Shown: positions 6,407 to 11,723 of the stretch, piece by piece
Numbering within the stretch: the stretch's first letter is position 1
Layout: every line of letters begins with the position of its first letter
Assembly: GCA_030838305.1 (NCBI GenBank)
Contig: JAUTWY010000305.1
Location: 1-11,723 of the forward strand
Source of the DNA: Acidobacteriaceae bacterium
GTDB taxonomy: Bacteria > Acidobacteriota > Terriglobia > Terriglobales > Acidobacteriaceae
Length of the DNA stretch: 11,723 bases
Reading direction: 5' to 3'
The notes under the pieces: generated by a model
Told to the model about the DNA's origin: nothing
What the model saw: the letters and a program-made list of their open reading frames with translations, nothing else
Database searches by the model: none
Position numbers and translations under genes: made by a program

Positions 6407-8116
6407 TCATGTCTGCAGCACTCCCACCTTGAATTCCGGCACGTCCGGATTCAGCGCAACCGCTTCCAGAGCCTGCGTAATTGCATCGCGCGTCTCAATA
6501 GGATCGATAATCTTGTCGATCCATAATCTGGCTGCGCCGTACCGCGGGTCAGTCTGCTCGTCATACGTGCGCTTCACCGATTCATACAGTTCTTTCTTGT
6601 CTGCCTCGCTGAGCTTCGTGCCGCCACGTTCCAGCTGCTTCACCTTGATCTCAACCAAAGTTCCCGCCGCCGAATCTCCACTCATCACGGCGTAGCGCGC
6701 CGTCGGCCAGGCAAATATAAAGCGCGGATCGAATGCCTTGCCGCACATCGCGTAATGTCCTGCGCCGAACGATCCGCCCACAATCACGGTGATCTTCGGC
6801 ACCACTGAATTCGACACCGCATTCACCATCTTGGCGCCCGCCTTGATGATGCCGCTCCACTCCGCATCGCGGCCCACCATGAAGCCATTCACGTCGTGAA
6901 AGAAAACCAGCGGAATGAGATTCTGATTGCAGTCCATGATGAAGCGCGCGGCCTTCTCCGCAGATTCGGTATAGATGACGCCGCCAAACTCGATCCGCTT
7001 TTTCCCTTCATGATCAGTTTGCTGGGCGTGCACCTTCTGATTGGCGACGATGCCCACCGCGAAGCCGCCAATGCGCCCATAGCCGCAGATCAGCGTCTTG
7101 CCGTACTCAGGTTTGTACTCGTCGAAGCGGCTGCCATCGAGCACGCGGGCAAGAATTTCCTTCATGTCATAGGGACGCGCGGGCGACGAATCGTAGATGC
7201 CGTAGATCTCCTCGGCTGCCAGGGCCGGCTCGACTGGCTTCTTGCGGTCCCACGGAGATTGCCGACGGTATCCCCATTTTTCCACGATGGAACGAATGCG
7301 CGCCAGGCAAGCTTGATCATCCGGCTCGCGGAAATCCACCGTGCCGCTAATGGCCGAGTGCATTGCTGCCCCGCCAAGTTCTTCCGCCGAAACTTTCTGT
7401 CCAATCGCCGCCTGTACCAGCGCCGGCCCAGCTAAGAATAATCCACTGCCATCGGTCATCAGGACGTGGTCGCACATCACCGGCAAATAGCCGCCACCGG
7501 CCACGCACATACCCATAATGGCTGCGGTCTGCGGAATGCCGAGCGCCGACATGACGGCGTTGTTGCGAAACACTCGCCCGAAGTCATCTGTATCCGGAAA
7601 TACGTCCTCCTGCAGCGGCAGAAAAACTCCCGCGGAATCTACCAGGTAAATCGTAGGAATGCGGTTCTCGATCGCAATATTTTGCGCGCGAATCACTTTC
7701 TTCGCAGTCATGGGAAAAAACGCCCCTGCCTTCACAGTAGCGTCATTCGCGATGATCATCACCATCCGCGTATGGATGCGCGCCAGGCCTGTGATCACCC
7801 CGGCCGAGGGCGCCCCGCCCCATTCTTCGTACATGCCGTGAGCGGCGTAAATCCCCAACTCGAAGAAAGTTTTCGGATCGACCAGCAGCTCAATTCGTTC
7901 GCGAGCGGTGAGCCGTCCCTTCGCATGCTGGTTCTCGATGGCCTTGGCGCCGCCGCCCTCGCAAATCTTTTCGCCTTCGTTACGCACCTGTGACATCAGG
8001 TCCGCCAAAAAGCGCATATTGGCCTCGAACCCAGCCGAGGTCGGATCGACTTTCGTCGGCAAGACGTTGGAAGCTTTGGACGAATTTTCTGGCAGAACTT
8101 CGCTGCGGTCAGCCAT
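6407..8116 (-). CDS. mccB: Acyl-CoA carboxyltransferase, methylcrotonyl-CoA carboxylase beta-like
   Basis: A 569-residue biotin-dependent carboxyltransferase subunit (cytoplasm) that moves carboxyl from carboxybiotin to an acyl-CoA. The N-terminal crotonase-like half (about 65-290) has NDATVKAGAFFPMTAKK (124-140), SAGVFLPLQEDVFPDTDDFG (161-180) and MGMCVAGGGYLPVMCDH (201-217). The C-terminal half (about 310-555) has HDVNGFMVG (407-415) and GGSFGAGHYAMCGKAFDPRF (447-466), then WPTARYAVMSG (470-480). LPLQ.DVFPD and GAGHYAMCGKAF are features of methylcrotonyl-CoA rather than propionyl-CoA carboxylase beta, and the adjacent hydratase and HMG-CoA lyase fit leucine catabolism. Geranyl-CoA or another acyl-CoA carboxylase remains possible. 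The biotin-carboxylase/biotin-carrier subunit is absent from the window. ATG at 8116; no strong ribosome-binding site is seen, and a small hairpin (8122-8137) lies just upstream. Confidence 0.9.
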   Translation of the reverse strand: MADRSEVLPENSSKASNVLPTKVDPTSAGFEANMRFLADLMSQVRNEGEKICEGGGAKAIENQHAKGRLTARERIELLVDPKTFFELGIYAAHGMYEEWGGAPSAGVITGLARIHTRMVMIIANDATVKAGAFFPMTAKKVIRAQNIAIENRIPTIYLVDSAGVFLPLQEDVFPDTDDFGRVFRNNAVMSALGIPQTAAIMGMCVAGGGYLPVMCDHVLMTDGSGLFLAGPALVQAAIGQKVSAEELGGAAMHSAISGTVDFREPDDQACLARIRSIVEKWGYRRQSPWDRKKPVEPALAAEEIYGIYDSSPARPYDMKEILARVLDGSRFDEYKPEYGKTLICGYGRIGGFAVGIVANQKVHAQQTDHEGKKRIEFGGVIYTESAEKAARFIMDCNQNLIPLVFFHDVNGFMVGRDAEWSGIIKAGAKMVNAVSNSVVPKITVIVGGSFGAGHYAMCGKAFDPRFIFAWPTARYAVMSGDSAAGTLVEIKVKQLERGGTKLSEADKKELYESVKRTYDEQTDPRYGAARLWIDKIIDPIETRDAITQALEAVALNPDVPEFKVGVLQT

Positions 8117-8265
8117 GGATGAACAGTTCGGACTGTTTACGGTATACCACTCTCGCCGCGGCGCGCAACGGACGGCACATCCAGCACATCCAGCCCCGGC
8201 ACACTTACCAGAGACTTTGGGGATAGATGTTTAGCGAAGTCCAAATCGCTCGCTGGGCATAACAG
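8117..8265. other. 149-base gap between the short crotonase and mccB
   Basis: No gene is seen. It holds an AACAGT-TCGG-ACTGTT hairpin (8122-8137) in the mccB leader, an 8-base palindrome GGTATACC (8141-8148), a CGCCGCGGCG palindrome near 8155, and a direct repeat of CACATCCAG near 8176-8193. It is the widest gap within the catabolic block apart from that before alkA-like, so an internal mccB promoter could lie here, but no convincing -35/-10 pair was found. Confidence 0.4.
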
Positions 8266-8856
8266 CTAAGGTGAGCTGGTCGTGATCCTGTTCAGAGCCT
8301 CGGCTACCGGATTGTCCACCACCGCTTCCACCAGTCCGATTGCCAGAGCCCGGCCCGCGTCAATCTTCTCCGCCGCAACAAACATCTGTAGTGCAATACC
8401 TTTTCCGACCAGTCGCGGCAACCGCTGCGTTCCTCCCCACCCTGTAATCAATCCCAGAGCCGCCCCCCGGTGTCCAAACACAGCATTGGGCGCTGCGATT
8501 CGGCGGCGGCATGCCAGTGCCAAATCCAGCCCTCCGCCCATGCAGTAGCCTGAGACTGCCGCATACACCGGCGCAGGGAACTCCTCCACGGCTCGCATCA
8601 AATCCTGGCCCATCCGTGAGAACGCGTAAGCTGCGGGACCGTCCAGTGCTGCAATCTCGCTCAACTCCGCCCCAGTCGAAAAAAAATCATCATTCCCCGT
8701 AAGAATCAGAGATTCCCCCTCAGACCGCGCGTCTTGAAGAATTTGTTGAAGAGCAGTCACGCATTTGCGGGTGAGCCGGTTTGTTCCGTCTTTAGAATGC
8801 AGACGCAGCAGCCTGACGCCGTCTTTTAGCTCGAAATTAAAGCAGGGTCCGGACAT
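8266..8856 (-). CDS. Short enoyl-CoA hydratase/isomerase family protein, C-terminally truncated
   Basis: A 196-residue crotonase-fold protein. Conserved core segments are present: ILTGNDDFFSTGAELSEI (51-68, oxyanion-hole strand), VSGYCMGGGLDLALACRRRI (101-120), FGHRGAALGLITGWGGTQRL (127-146) and the following VGKGIALQM...DAGRALAIGLVEAVV. It stops at about the point (ITTSSP) where a normal member of about 260 residues enters the C-terminal helical domain that completes the active site and trimer. The two hydratase glutamates are replaced by D111 and G131, so classic hydration is doubtful. The frame stays open for 43 codons past the TAG, but that extension does not look like a crotonase tail. 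It may be a naturally short paralogue with other chemistry, a binding partner, or a decaying copy. The ATG at 8856 is 43 bases after the preceding gene; no Shine-Dalgarno is evident. Confidence 0.75.
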   Translation of the reverse strand: MSGPCFNFELKDGVRLLRLHSKDGTNRLTRKCVTALQQILQDARSEGESLILTGNDDFFSTGAELSEIAALDGPAAYAFSRMGQDLMRAVEEFPAPVYAAVSGYCMGGGLDLALACRRRIAAPNAVFGHRGAALGLITGWGGTQRLPRLVGKGIALQMFVAAEKIDAGRALAIGLVEAVVDNPVAEALNRITTSSP

Positions 8857-8899
8857 GAGAACAGGGTCGATCCGTCAGCGCATAGGACGCGAACAAAAT

Positions 8900-9679
8900 C
8901 TATCGTTTCTCGACCCACTCCGCCAGCCGGCATCCATCTTCCTCGAGGAGAAAGGTTCCCGCGCCAAAACATTCGCCGAAGATGCGATGTGATTCCTGAT
9001 CGCGGGCGGCGCGCGAAATCCATTGTTTTCCCACCTGGTATTGCGCCGCAGTGAACCATCTCTGTGGCAAAACTTCTACCAGTCCTGCCTGCAGATAGAG
9101 AACAAATAATGCGAATGCGGGCTCATCATTCGACATTGCCTTGTAACTGGTGGGCAGGATCAACTCATCCACTGTCGCCAGCTCCGGGGGCACCTCGATC
9201 CTGTGCATACCCGCCGCTAACGTCAGCGGAATCTGAAAATCAGCGATGGGAGGTGTCGCGGAATAGATCCGGTCGGAAGATTGCTTGAACCATCCCGCAA
9301 CCTCAGCCACATCAAACGGCTTCAAGTGGTCCAGATCGAACCCAGCCAAACGAATGTTGCGCCCCTCCGGACACCAGATTCCGAGATATTGTGCCGAAGC
9401 CAAAAATGGACGGCAATAGGTGTTTAATGCCAACCGGGGCCTCTCCGGTTCCTGCTCCGGGGCTAGCGTCACCACGTATCCAACCGGCCCTTGCTCGCCG
9501 TGATGCGTCCAAACGAAGCGCTCCCCGGCCACCGAGCGGAATTCCGGGAAGGTCTTCCAATACCAGGGCGCTGGACCGACTGCGCGATCGAGTTGTTGCC
9601 GGATGCTAACTAAGTTCGGAATTGGCATGCGAAGAAGAGGCTCGCAAAGGGACGATTCTGATTTGTTTTGAGATCGCAA
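8900..9679 (-). CDS. Conserved-looking protein of unknown function
   Basis: I do not recognise this 259-residue protein. It has no signal peptide and no membrane segment, is rich in Trp, Pro and aromatic residues, and reads as a compact soluble protein with mixed beta and helical stretches (for example GPVGYVVTLAPE near 64-75 and FALFVLYLQAGLVEVLPQRW near 189-208). No catalytic motif stands out. The start used is TTG at 9679, with AAGG six to seven bases upstream. That TTG lies at the centre of a 25-base palindrome shared with the ORF6N gene (9668-9692). The alternative is the ATG at 9628 (MPIPNL), which would give 242 residues and leave the palindrome wholly upstream. It follows the mutase-subunit gene closely (9 bases with the TTG start) and precedes the short crotonase by 43 bases, so it is probably co-transcribed with acyl-CoA genes. 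Confidence 0.7.
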   Translation of the reverse strand: MRSQNKSESSLCEPLLRMPIPNLVSIRQQLDRAVGPAPWYWKTFPEFRSVAGERFVWTHHGEQGPVGYVVTLAPEQEPERPRLALNTYCRPFLASAQYLGIWCPEGRNIRLAGFDLDHLKPFDVAEVAGWFKQSSDRIYSATPPIADFQIPLTLAAGMHRIEVPPELATVDELILPTSYKAMSNDEPAFALFVLYLQAGLVEVLPQRWFTAAQYQVGKQWISRAARDQESHRIFGECFGAGTFLLEEDGCRLAEWVEKR

Positions 9680-9692
9680 TTTGCGACCTTAA
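9668..9692. promoter_or_regulatory. Palindrome copy A, at the mutase-subunit/unknown-gene junction
   Basis: The core is TCGCAA-T-TTGCGA (9674-9686), extended with two mismatches to 25 bases. It matches copy B (11301-11325) at 21 of 25 positions and copy C (11563-11587) at 19 of 25, all in the same orientation and centred on one T. It covers the stop of the B12-subunit gene and the TTG start and ribosome-binding site of the next gene. Read on the minus strand it also spells codons for RSQIAIS, like the ORF6N signature. A candidate ORF6N binding site; binding is inferred. Confidence 0.5.
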
Positions 9693-10108
9693 AGGGGCAC
9701 GCCCGCACCTTTCACATTCGTGCGGATAAACTTCACAATGTCATCCATCGCTGTCCCTGGCTGAAATATCGCGGCGACCCCGCGTTTTTTTAGGGCATCG
9801 ATATCCTGGTCCGGAATAATTCCGCCTACCAATACCAACACGTCATCCATCTTGTTCTGTTTCAGCAAATCCATCACGCGCGGCACAATTGCATTGTGAG
9901 CCCCCGAGAGAATGGACAGACCAATAACCTGCACATCCTCCTGGAGCGCCGCGCTCACAATCATCTCCGGCGTTTGGCGCAAACCGGTATAAATCACTTC
10001 CATGCCGGCATCGCGCAGCGCGCGCGCAATTACCTTGGCGCCGCGGTCGTGTCCGTCGAGCCCGGGCTTGGCCACGAGGACGCGAATCTTAGGGTCACTC
10101 ATTGTCAT
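9689..10108 (-). CDS. Methylmalonyl-CoA mutase small (cobalamin-binding) subunit
   Basis: A 139-residue stand-alone B12-binding Rossmann domain. The signature is complete: D18-x-H20-x-x-G23 in GLDGHDRGAKVIA (H20 would be the lower axial ligand of cobalt), S65-x-L67 in GLSILSGAH, and G95-G96 in VLVGGIIPDQD. Length and sequence match the separate C-terminal subunit of split methylmalonyl-CoA mutases, which convert (R)-methylmalonyl-CoA to succinyl-CoA after propionyl-CoA carboxylation. The catalytic large subunit and the MeaB-type chaperone are not in the window, so partners are encoded elsewhere. A related acyl-CoA mutase (isobutyryl- or ethylmalonyl-type) cannot be excluded. ATG at 10108 (a second ATG at 10102 is equally possible); no strong Shine-Dalgarno. 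The stop lies inside palindrome copy A. Confidence 0.92.
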   Translation of the reverse strand: MTMSDPKIRVLVAKPGLDGHDRGAKVIARALRDAGMEVIYTGLRQTPEMIVSAALQEDVQVIGLSILSGAHNAIVPRVMDLLKQNKMDDVLVLVGGIIPDQDIDALKKRGVAAIFQPGTAMDDIVKFIRTNVKGAGVPL

Positions 10109-10113
10109 TCATT

Positions 10114-10143
10114 TAACCACAGAGGGAAAGGCGGCGCACGGAG
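10114..10143 (-). repeat. Degenerate CACAGAGG/CACGGAG-type repeat
   Basis: TAACCACAGAGG...GCGCACGGAG on the plus strand resembles the repeat at 6324-6352. It occupies most of the 52-base gap between the glycosylase stop and the mutase-subunit start, immediately in front of the latter. The match is partial, so the assignment is tentative. Confidence 0.35.
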
Positions 10144-10160
10144 TTCCGCGTGATCTACAG

Positions 10161-10820
10161 TTAGAGGGTCTTAGTATCGAGGCTCTTCCACAAGTACCAG
10201 CAAGCCACGCTCCGATAAGGCTCCCAGCACTTTGCGATTTTCTCCATCTGCTCCGGGCCCGGCAATTTGATCTTCCGCTTGCGAGCCTTCTTTCCCGCCG
10301 CGGCCTTCTTCCCCGCCTTGGCCAGCTGCACATCGAGATAGTGCTTATGCATTGCCATGCGGACGCCGAAATCACCGGTGGGCAGTATGTTTTCGCGCTT
10401 CAACGAAAACATGAGAAACATTTGCGCCGTCCACACGCCGATGCCCTTCACCTGGGTCAGATGCTCGATCACTTCCGCATCCGGCAAGTCTTGCAGACGC
10501 GCGAAATCCACCAGGCCTGCATCTGTCTTTGCTGACAGATCCTTCAGATACGACAATTTCTGCTTCGACAAGCCAGCGCCTCGCATCTGCTCATCGCTCA
10601 GTTTAAGAATTCCCTCCGGCGTCAGTGGCTCGCCCGCCAGCGCCGCAAAACGCTTGAAGATCGTCTCGGCAGCTTTGCCATTCAGTTGCTGGTACACGAT
10701 GGCCTCAGCCAGGCTGTGAAACTCCGGCGGACCAAACTGCATGCGACATGGCCCGATGCGCTCAATGATCGCCCGCATGACGGGATCGGATTTCTTAAGA
10801 TGACCTACAGCCCGTTTCAT
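10161..10820 (-). CDS. AlkA-like DNA-3-methyladenine glycosylase II (HhH-GPD)
   Basis: A 219-residue base-excision repair glycosylase that removes alkylated bases such as 3-methyladenine from DNA. The helix-hairpin-helix LTQVKGIGVWTAQMFLMFSL (121-140) and the catalytic aspartate D150 in LPTGDFGVRMAM are intact, as is the late motif EPYRSVACWYLWKS (200-213). It lacks the extra N-terminal domain of E. coli AlkA (282 residues), as do many bacterial members. Between the catalytic region and PGPEQMEKIA lies a Lys/Ala/Arg-rich insert (about 167-185) built on an 18-base tandem duplication (10286-10321); its positive charge could contact DNA. ATG at 10820; the ribosome-binding site is weak. It shares strand with the catabolic genes but no obvious pathway link. 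Confidence 0.9.
   Translation of the reverse strand: MKRAVGHLKKSDPVMRAIIERIGPCRMQFGPPEFHSLAEAIVYQQLNGKAAETIFKRFAALAGEPLTPEGILKLSDEQMRGAGLSKQKLSYLKDLSAKTDAGLVDFARLQDLPDAEVIEHLTQVKGIGVWTAQMFLMFSLKRENILPTGDFGVRMAMHKHYLDVQLAKAGKKAAAGKKARKRKIKLPGPEQMEKIAKCWEPYRSVACWYLWKSLDTKTL
10286..10321 (-). repeat. 18-base tandem duplication in the glycosylase gene
   Basis: CCTTCTTTCCCGCCGCGG (10286-10303) is followed directly by CCTTCTTCCCCGCCTTGG (10304-10321), 15 of 18 bases matching. In frame it encodes AKAGKK then AAAGKK (residues 167-178). A slipped-strand duplication is the simplest origin. Confidence 0.75.
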
Positions 10821-10983
10821 GGACTTATATGTTTAACACAAAGGCTGCGTAAAAGCGAATACAAAGCGAAACCAACAATCCGCCCTGGGCGTTTGGCTGG
10901 AACGAAGTTCGTTCAATCCGAAGCAGGAATTCTGGTGCGTTTGCGGATTCATCGTCCGAACGGAAGTACGGCACCAATTCGGA
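10821..10983. other. 163-base gap between the ORF6N gene and the glycosylase
   Basis: No gene is seen. It contains a perfect 15-base palindrome GAACGAA-G-TTCGTTC (10900-10914) and an 8-base inverted repeat AATCCGAA (10915-10922) with TTCGGATT (10978-10985), whose second arm overlaps the ORF6N stop codon. Either could separate ORF6N transcription from the downstream genes or serve as an operator for the glycosylase. No typical terminator with a T-run and no clear promoter was found. Confidence 0.35.
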
Positions 10984-11562
10984 TTATCCTTTGGCTTTGC
11001 CGGCCGGAAGCTGGAAACCAATCCGCACCCGCCGAGGCTCCTCGGGAGTCATAAGCTCCTTGATGGCTTCAATCAGATCCTGAATCGTGGAATCATGCGT
11101 GTCCAAACGATTCTCCAATTCATCGATTTTCCCTGCCAGTCGCCGGTTGGTAGCCAGCATTTCGCGCAAACGCACAAAAGCGCGTACTACAAAAACGCTC
11201 ATTTGGACGGCTCTCTCGGAATTGAGCACGGTTGCCGCCATGATCGCCCCGTGTTCGGTGAACGCAAAAGGCCGATATCGACGTCCGCCGTGCGTCTCTC
11301 TTGAGATCACAATTTGTGATCTCAAGATTTCATCCTCTTTAGCAGTGAGCTGAAATACGAAGTCCGAAGGAAAACGTTCCTGATTGCGCTTCACCTGTTG
11401 GTTTAGCTGACGGACGGGCACCCCGTAAAGCTCAGCAATGTCGGCGTCCAGAATGACCCTTTGATGGCGAAGAAACAAGATCCGCGATTCCACGGCAGAA
11501 GAAGCAGTTGCCACCCGGCGTTTCGGTATCCTGAGCAGCGTTGCGTTTTTTCGTTTGGTCAT
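10984..11562 (-). CDS. ORF6N-domain DNA-binding protein
   Basis: A 192-residue member of the ORF6N family (KilA-N/BRO-related, found in phages and dispersed in many bacterial chromosomes). After a basic N-terminal tail (1-22), the domain runs from about 24 to 115: VESRILFLRHQRVILD, DIAELYGVPVRQLNQQVKRN (41-60), RFPSDFVFQLT, LRSQIVIS (80-87), GGRRYRPFAFTEHGAIMAATVL (two parts, 92-113), NSERAVQMSVFVVRAFVRLREML. A coiled-coil-like helix (about 138-170, RRLAGKIDELENRL) and an RVRIGF tail follow. It is full length for the family. The ATG at 11562 has no Shine-Dalgarno; instead a palindrome (11563-11587) abuts it, and a 29-base perfect palindrome lies in the LRSQIVIS codons. Autoregulation is a natural hypothesis. 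No phage genes surround it, so it looks like a resident stand-alone regulator or a remnant of transfer. Confidence 0.92.
   Translation of the reverse strand: MTKRKNATLLRIPKRRVATASSAVESRILFLRHQRVILDADIAELYGVPVRQLNQQVKRNQERFPSDFVFQLTAKEDEILRSQIVISRETHGGRRYRPFAFTEHGAIMAATVLNSERAVQMSVFVVRAFVRLREMLATNRRLAGKIDELENRLDTHDSTIQDLIEAIKELMTPEEPRRVRIGFQLPAGKAKG
11299..11327. promoter_or_regulatory. Palindrome copy B, 29-base perfect palindrome inside the ORF6N gene
   Basis: TCTTGAGATCACAA (11299-11312) and TTGTGATCTCAAGA (11314-11327) are exact reverse complements around a single T (11313). In the gene it encodes the ILRSQIVISR region, the most conserved ORF6N motif. The 25-base core (11301-11325) is shared with copies A and C. 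It could be an intragenic operator, or a palindrome imposed by codon choice; the former is inference. Confidence 0.6.
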
Positions 11563-11587
11563 TTGAGGTCACAATCTGTGACCCCAA
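11563..11587. promoter_or_regulatory. Palindrome copy C, abutting the ORF6N start codon
   Basis: GGTCACA (11567-11573) pairs with TGTGACC (11577-11583) around ATC; outer pairs at 11563-11565 and 11585-11587 extend it with one mismatch per side. It lies directly against the ATG (11560-11562) where a ribosome-binding site is expected, and overlaps the candidate -10 box at 11587-11592. This position would let a bound protein block transcription or translation of the ORF6N gene. Confidence 0.55.
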
Positions 11588-11592
11588 TCATA
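11587..11592 (-). promoter_or_regulatory. Candidate -10 box of the ORF6N gene
   Basis: TATGAT on the minus strand (5 of 6 bases of TATAAT) lies 24 bases before the ATG, implying a transcript start near 11580, inside palindrome copy C, and a leader of under 20 bases without Shine-Dalgarno. No good -35 is present at 17 bases. The AT-rich tract at about 11600-11620 offers alternatives. The remaining bases to 11723 hold no recognisable gene. Confidence 0.3.
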
Positions 11593-11723
11593 ATCCGGTT
11601 TCGATATAAATATTTTCGACGAGACAAGAAGCTCTCTTCGGCTTCCCATTTTGGTTAACGTTGTCTGCGCCAATCTTTATTTCTCGCTAAGTAATACTCA
11701 CCTCGGTATAGGTTCCATATACG

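Noticed and set aside
6896..7993. Two long plus-strand open frames (6896-7435 and 7466-7993)
   Set aside because: They lie wholly antisense to the well-supported carboxyltransferase gene, and their translations show no recognisable motif or family-like sequence.
8117..8268. Stop-codon readthrough or a frameshift restoring a full-length second crotonase
   Set aside because: The frame stays open for 43 codons past the TAG, but the translated extension lacks the helical C-terminal pattern of crotonases, so a simple one-stop error is not supported.
6324..10143. A CRISPR array formed by the CACGGAGA-type repeats
   Set aside because: Units are 8-9 bases, tandem without spacers, and the second site is a single degenerate copy 3.8 kb away; no cas gene.
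10002..10535. Plus-strand open frame of 177 codons
   Set aside because: Covers parts of the mutase-subunit and glycosylase genes on the opposite strand; both of those have full motifs.
10984..11562. A prophage or integrated element around the ORF6N gene
   Set aside because: No integrase, terminase, structural or lysis gene and no tRNA or att-like repeat in the window; neighbours are ordinary metabolic and repair genes.

Overview
The window looks like chromosomal DNA of an Acidobacteriota member (Koribacter/Terriglobia-like). This is inferred from four things: a secreted von Willebrand A protein of the acidobacterial VWFA-related type, an XRE regulator with an N-terminal zinc-knuckle-like CxxC pair, fairly high GC, and short palindromic repeats of a kind I associate with these genomes. 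No phage structural genes, transposase, tRNA, rRNA or CRISPR array was seen.

Layout: Positions 1-189 hold no gene, but carry a terminator-like hairpin and a cluster of inverted repeats. An XRE-family regulator (190-729, minus) is divergent from an HD-domain phosphohydrolase (920-1576, plus). Their 190-base intergenic region has the same decamer 32-33 bases before each start codon, plus two back-to-back hairpins. The HD gene appears to carry an in-frame palindromic element. It converges on a secreted VWA protein (1599-2576, minus).

From 2674 to 11562 ten genes all lie on the minus strand. In transcription order they are: an ORF6N-domain DNA-binding protein, an AlkA-like DNA glycosylase, a B12-binding small subunit of methylmalonyl-CoA mutase, a protein I do not recognise, a short crotonase, a methylcrotonyl-CoA carboxylase beta-like carboxyltransferase, HMG-CoA lyase, a second crotonase (probable methylglutaconyl-CoA hydratase), a hotdog thioesterase, and histidine ammonia-lyase. 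The last four are tightly spaced or overlap by 4 bases, so this end is very probably one operon. The metabolic theme is amino-acid catabolism. Carboxyltransferase, hydratase and lyase cover the lower leucine/isovalerate route to acetoacetate plus acetyl-CoA. The B12 subunit belongs to propionyl-CoA use (Val/Ile). HutH opens histidine breakdown. The biotin-carboxylase subunit, the mutase large subunit and the other hut genes are not here.

The most unusual signal is a 25-base palindromic motif (half-site TTGAGRTCRCAA around a single central T) present three times. One copy abuts the start codon of the ORF6N gene, one is a perfect 29-base palindrome inside that gene's conserved LRSQIVIS-coding stretch, and one overlaps the mutase-subunit stop and the start of the unrecognised gene about 2 kb away. 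I read it as a candidate ORF6N operator/autoregulatory system whose site is also embedded in the regulator's own coding sequence. Binding is inference, not shown.
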